Assembly: GCA_005240105.1 (NCBI GenBank)
Contig: SBAT01000394.1
Location: 1 to 8,342, forward strand
Direction of reading: 5' to 3'
DNA: 8,342 bases
Source: Chloroflexota bacterium
GTDB lineage: Bacteria > Cyanobacteriota > Vampirovibrionia > Obscuribacterales > Obscuribacteraceae
The notes under the pieces were generated by a model. It was not told the DNA's origin. It made no database searches and worked only from the letters and a program-made list of their open reading frames with translations. Numbering within the stretch: the stretch's first letter is position 1; each line of letters begins with the position of its first letter. A program made the position numbers and the translations under genes. Shown one piece after another: positions 5,673 to 8,342 of the stretch.

Positions 5673-5912
5673 TCAACCCTGTCGGCAGAAAACGCATAAT
5701 GAGAGCAGCTTCATGAGGTTGCGACAGGTGATTCCGAAGTGCCCGAATGAGTTCGACCTGTGCTGACTAACACCGGTGAACATTGGCGTATTCATCAAAA
5801 CAGATAGCCGCACAATTTTGATATAAAGACGCGAACAAGCTCAACATCACTGATACCACTTACGGCGCTTGCACAATCTAGCCGATCAGAGACTATTGCT
5901 CGAAGAAGCCTG

Positions 5913-5946
5913 TTTTCACTAGGTTTTCACTTTTGTGTGTTCGAAT
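5913..5946 (+). promoter_or_regulatory. Box-type promoter, site D, upstream of the RlpA-like gene
   Basis: TTTTCAC occurs twice, at 5913-5919 and 5924-5930, an exact 7-bp direct repeat with an 11-bp period. TCGAAT (5941-5946) follows after 10 bp. Transcription would start near 5953, giving a 78-base leader that contains a GCCCAC/GTGGGC hairpin (5961-5966 and 5975-5980). Confidence 0.65.
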
Positions 5947-6030
5947 GTAAACATACGGCTGCCCACGGGAACTTGTGGGCGAGCACAACGATTCACTTCC
6001 AGCCATACGCAGTGAGGCTTTAGATATTAA

Positions 6031-6651
6031 ATGAAATGCAAACGAAATTATGTTACGAATCGAACAGTTTCATCGTTCATCAAAGCCATAGTATTAGCCG
6101 TCCTTGCAACTCCGGCAGTGGCTGCGATCCAGACCGACAAGAACACACTGGCACAGCCAGACAGCGCTGGTCATGAGTACATTTGCCTCCCGGAGAAATT
6201 CTTTGGGTTTGCGTCGTGGTACGGTGGTAAGTTTCATGGGAGAAAAACTGCTTCCGGCGAGACCTACGACATGAATATGTTGACGGCAGCCCACCGACGT
6301 CTTCCTTTGCCAACCAGACTTCTAATCAAAAATCCGCGCAATGGCAAAACAATAGTGGTCAGAGTGAACGACCGAGGTCCTTACATCAAAAATCGCATTA
6401 TAGATCTTTCCCGCGAAGCAGCAAAGCAGCTGGGAACCCTTACCTTGGGAGTAGTATATGTCGAGTGCATGATTCTTCCTCCAGAGCTGGTCGGCACTAT
6501 GGCGAGCCAAAGCAGTCCAGTATCACCAGCAGTAACGACAATTAGTGATACCAATTGCTTAGAAAGTAAGCCATCCAATTTAATTCTATTATCTACAGGT
6601 AAAACTCCTGCCATCAACGATGCTTACAACAATCAGATTGCCGACCACTAA
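6031..6651 (+). CDS. rlpA: RlpA-like double-psi beta-barrel protein (septal ring lytic transglycosylase family)
   Basis: The 206-aa product has a signal peptide (hydrophobic 16-31, likely cleavage AVA|A near 31) and a complete RlpA-like double-psi beta-barrel at about 58-150. Family hallmarks are GFASWYG (59-65), HGRKTASGE (69-77), LTAAH (84-88), VNDRGP (112-117) and RIIDLS. Glu77, His88 and Asp114 match residues reported as important in the Pseudomonas aeruginosa enzyme, which cleaves peptidoglycan strands lacking stem peptides. LPLPT (91-95) replaces the usual LPFGT. There is no lipobox cysteine at the signal cleavage site and no C-terminal SPOR domain. The tail (about 155-206) is Ser/Thr-rich and unrelated to anything I know, so septal targeting as in E. 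coli is not supported and the symbol marks the family only. The ribosome site is weak: GAGG lies 13 bases before the ATG. Confidence 0.9.
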   Translation: MKCKRNYVTNRTVSSFIKAIVLAVLATPAVAAIQTDKNTLAQPDSAGHEYICLPEKFFGFASWYGGKFHGRKTASGETYDMNMLTAAHRRLPLPTRLLIKNPRNGKTIVVRVNDRGPYIKNRIIDLSREAAKQLGTLTLGVVYVECMILPPELVGTMASQSSPVSPAVTTISDTNCLESKPSNLILLSTGKTPAINDAYNNQIADH

Positions 6652-6679
6652 CCCAGTTTTTACACTTTTCCGAAATACT
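6646..6679 (+). promoter_or_regulatory. Box-type promoter, site E, overlapping the RlpA-like stop codon
   Basis: The first half-site, CACTAAC (6646-6652), includes the stop codon. The second, TTTTTAC (6657-6663), is 11 bp on, and AATACT (6674-6679) follows after 10 bp. An alternative -10, TATATA/TATAAA, lies at 6685-6692. The first half-site is a weak match, so this is one of the two weaker sites. Confidence 0.45.
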
Positions 6680-6685
6680 GAAAGT

Positions 6686-6809
6686 ATATAAAGCGACAAG
6701 ATGCCACTCAACAACAGCAGAGCGCAACTTCAGCTCAGTAATCCGCAACGCTAAGTGCTTTTGCTATGGATTTCTCAATGCACTTTTGATTGTTGTTTGA
6801 TTGTTTTTT
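6686..6809 (+). ncRNA. Candidate small RNA driven by site E
   Basis: A transcript from about 6686 would end at the U-rich terminator near 6809, about 125 nt. The only ORF, from the ATG at 6701, is 17 codons and has no purine-rich ribosome site. It may equally be an untranslated 3' region of the RlpA-like gene. The evidence is promoter-terminator architecture alone. Confidence 0.3.
6753..6809 (+). terminator. Terminator-like hairpin with T-rich tail
   Basis: AAGTGC (6753-6758) pairs with GCACTT (6780-6785), and inside it TTG (6761-6763) with CAA (6776-6778). A long T-rich stretch follows, ending in six T at 6804-6809. The stem is modest but the tail is strong. It would end transcription of the RlpA-like gene and of any RNA from site E. 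Confidence 0.55.
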
Positions 6810-6861
6810 CATTCTCGTTGAAATATTACGCTTTCTGGATCTTCCTAGCCGGAGAAGCGTT

Positions 6862-6896
6862 TGTTGACTCACTTTTAACGTGATCGGTGGTCAAAT
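6862..6896 (+). promoter_or_regulatory. Box-type promoter, site F, upstream of the adhesin gene
   Basis: TGTTGAC (6862-6868) and TTTTAAC (6873-6879) are 11 bp apart, and TCAAAT (6891-6896) follows after 11 bp, the same spacing as site B. Transcription would start near 6903, leaving a leader of about 76 bases. The first half-site matches five of seven positions of TTTTAAC. Confidence 0.5.
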
Positions 6897-6978
6897 ACAG
6901 GCGTAGCCCCACCAAAGCAACTCTCGCGTCCAATATAAATAGTTACTACAAGTCATGCGCTTCGCTCTAGGAGATAAG

Positions 6979-8342
6979 ATGCAGTACGAAAGAAGTTCCA
7001 TACGGAAAAGTTGTACGACACAAATACGTGGGACAATTTCGTTATTCGCCATTGCGTTACTAATTATTCAATTCACTTACACACCAACTGTATTTGCCCA
7101 AGCAGAAACTCCAGCTGTAGATCCTGCGCACGAGTGCCAACACACTGGCTGCGGTGGTGACGTTAATTTAAATCTGAGTTCTACACAGGCAGCGATACCA
7201 GTTTGCTCGGTCGGACAGGGCATTGCCGCTGTCAATATCAACATGGCCGGCGTTATGACACCAATTATGCCAGGCACCATGGTAACACCAGCACAAATGG
7301 TAGCCCTTCAGCAAGTGATGCAAACGGGAATTCAAACACTTATGCTTAGTGAGTTGGGTGCAGCTCAGTCAGGGACAATGACGCTGGGCTCACACATGAG
7401 CCAGATGATTAACAGCTTGACCATACCGCAAGGCGTGACAGTTCTACAGAATGCATCAAGCCTTGGGGCTCTTAATTTGACCGGCGATCTCACCAATAAT
7501 GGAAGCATCTACATATTCTCTACAAACTCGGCGATCACAGACGTGACACTTTCCGCAAACAATATAATGAATAATCAACTTGGCTTAATTAGTACAATTT
7601 TGCCCAGTGGTGGTCTAGCAGGTATATCGGGGGCCCTGTCCAATCTAAGTTTAAACTTGATCGCCATAAATAATATTGTTAATGCAGGAACCATTAGCAG
7701 TGCCGGTAATCTCAGCATGCATGCAGGCGGGACGATTACAAATGCGTTGCCTGCCGGGATTACCGGACTTACTCCGACCATGATGGCCCTCAACCATCTG
7801 ACAATGCAAGCTTCCCGTATTGTTAATTCCGGACAGATGTTGGCTCAGCAGGGTGCAATCAGTGCATACACTGCCAGCCTCATCAATTCCGGCACGATGC
7901 AGTCGCTAATGTCTAATATCAGAGTGCAAAATCTTTTAGGCAATACGCTCTCAGTTGCAAATACACTGGGCAAGATGCAAGCTTTAGGCAAGATCGACTT
8001 TGAAACACTAGGGACGGGCAGTTCAGGCAAAGCAGCACTAAATTTAGCCGGAGGAGACTTAACAGCTCAGACCATCAACTTTGTTAGTCCTGATGGAAAC
8101 GTAGATCTGAATGTAAACCGAATAGATGGGGCAGTCAATATAACCGGGGGAACGGCAGGTGTCGTTGCTCACGCCGGCGATCTTAACTTATCCAGTCTTA
8201 CCTTAACCGGAGATCCAATTTTCGCCCTCACTGGTGGCGGACTCTTGACCATTCCTAGCTTTTCTGCACCGGCAGGAATTCCCAGCGATTTTGTTGCCTT
8301 ATCCGAAGGCGGCATCACGGATAGTGGCGGAGTAATCACTAC
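6979..8342 (+). CDS. N-terminal part of a large secreted beta-solenoid surface protein (3' end outside window)
   Basis: The frame is open from the ATG at 6979, with AGGAGA five to ten bases upstream, to the right edge: 454 codons without a stop. Residues about 18-40 form a signal peptide with probable cleavage at VFA|QA (40/41). Next come a short segment with two Cys (53 and 58) and a Met-rich stretch with ten Met in about 57 residues (89-145). From about 146 on, the sequence is rich in Asn, Gly, Ser, Thr, Leu and Ile, with recurring NNG/NAG/NSG turns followed by a hydrophobic residue (174, 236, 284, 304) and alternating short strands. This composition is typical of right-handed beta-helix or filamentous-haemagglutinin-like adhesins, which are often thousands of residues long. 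There is almost no Cys and few charged residues after 60. Exact family, export route and full length cannot be told from this fragment. It has its own box-type promoter (site F). Confidence 0.85.
   Translation, partial: MQYERSSIRKSCTTQIRGTISLFAIALLIIQFTYTPTVFAQAETPAVDPAHECQHTGCGGDVNLNLSSTQAAIPVCSVGQGIAAVNINMAGVMTPIMPGTMVTPAQMVALQQVMQTGIQTLMLSELGAAQSGTMTLGSHMSQMINSLTIPQGVTVLQNASSLGALNLTGDLTNNGSIYIFSTNSAITDVTLSANNIMNNQLGLISTILPSGGLAGISGALSNLSLNLIAINNIVNAGTISSAGNLSMHAGGTITNALPAGITGLTPTMMALNHLTMQASRIVNSGQMLAQQGAISAYTASLINSGTMQSLMSNIRVQNLLGNTLSVANTLGKMQALGKIDFETLGTGSSGKAALNLAGGDLTAQTINFVSPDGNVDLNVNRIDGAVNITGGTAGVVAHAGDLNLSSLTLTGDPIFALTGGGLLTIPSFSAPAGIPSDFVALSEGGITDSGGVIT

Larger units (their letters stand above)
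5595..6030. other. 436-bp divergent intergenic region
   Basis: The region carries site C on the minus strand and site D on the plus strand, about 240 bp apart. Between them I see no gene. Two modest inverted repeats are present: ATCAAAA (5794-5800) with TTTTGAT (5816-5822), and ACAGGT (5724-5729) with ACCTGT (5756-5761). A TATAAA-like sequence is at 5822-5827. No function can be assigned to these. Confidence 0.5.
6652..6978. other. 327-bp intergenic region ahead of the adhesin gene
   Basis: It holds, in order, the end of site E, a short possible RNA, the T-rich terminator and site F. A 10-bp tandem repeat, TTTGATTGTT, occurs at 6785-6794 and 6796-6805 within the T-rich tail. I see no protein gene in it. 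Confidence 0.5.

Noticed and set aside
1069..5854. A shared stretch of about 14 bases (CACTGATACCACTT) inside the CAP gene near 1069 and in the intergenic region near 5848
   Set aside because: One exact 14-mer pair within 8 kb is expected by chance often enough, and there is no further similarity around the two copies.
6701..6754. 17-codon plus-strand frame inside the region after the RlpA-like gene
   Set aside because: It has no Shine-Dalgarno sequence, is Gln/Asn-rich and very short. It is not distinguishable from chance.
1..8342. CRISPR arrays, tRNA or rRNA genes, insertion sequences, phage genes
   Set aside because: I saw no regularly spaced repeats, cloverleaf-type sequences, rRNA signatures, transposase-like proteins or terminal inverted repeats.

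Overview
The window is bacterial and gene-dense on both strands. It holds eight protein genes that I can support, two of them cut by the window edges. Proteins with signal peptides, an RlpA-type wall enzyme, a CAP/SCP secreted protein and the start of a large beta-solenoid adhesin indicate an organism with an elaborate cell surface. Purine-rich Shine-Dalgarno sequences (AAGGAGG, AGGAGG, AGGAGA) and moderate GC content by eye fit many phyla. The mix of repeat-rich secreted proteins, degenerate receivers and large adhesins reminds me of the non-photosynthetic cyanobacterial relatives (Vampirovibrionia/Melainabacteria, for example Obscuribacterales). That assignment is an impression, not a demonstrated fact.

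Layout. 1-911 (-): a membrane protein with two N-terminal helices, running off the left edge. 914-1858 (-): a secreted CAP-domain protein two bases upstream of it and probably in one operon. 1859-1978: a divergent intergenic region with an inverted repeat. 1979-2743 (+): an exported two-repeat helical protein. 2750-2857: a box-type promoter and a strong terminator hairpin. 2857-3531 (-): an OmpR/PhoB-family regulator with a degenerate receiver. 3532-3912: no protein gene, but a plus-strand promoter and a long hairpin. 3913-4638 (-): a small soluble histidine-kinase-like protein. 4863-5594 (-): a degenerate receiver fused to a coiled coil. 5595-6030: two divergent promoters. 6031-6651 (+): an RlpA-like protein. 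6652-6978: another promoter-terminator unit, then the promoter of the last gene. 6979-8342 (+): the N-terminal part of a large secreted, probably beta-helical surface protein, open at the right edge.

The most interesting observation is regulatory. Seven intergenic sites share one architecture: two 7-bp direct repeats (best TTTTCAC, then TTTTAAC) with an 11-bp period, followed after 10 or 11 bp by a -10-like hexamer. This is the geometry of PhoB/OmpR-family activator promoters, in which the operator replaces the -35 element. Four sites precede genes (kinase, receiver-coiled coil, RlpA-like, adhesin). Three precede no convincing ORF and point into short stretches that end in hairpins, so they are candidates for co-regulated small RNAs. 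An OmpR-family winged-helix regulator is encoded in the middle of the cluster, but its phospho-acceptor Asp is Glu. The second receiver in the window has lost its phosphorylation residues altogether.

A working model, by inference: a local signalling module (degenerate regulator, soluble kinase, receiver-coiled coil) belongs to one regulon with wall-remodelling and surface-adhesion genes and up to three small RNAs.
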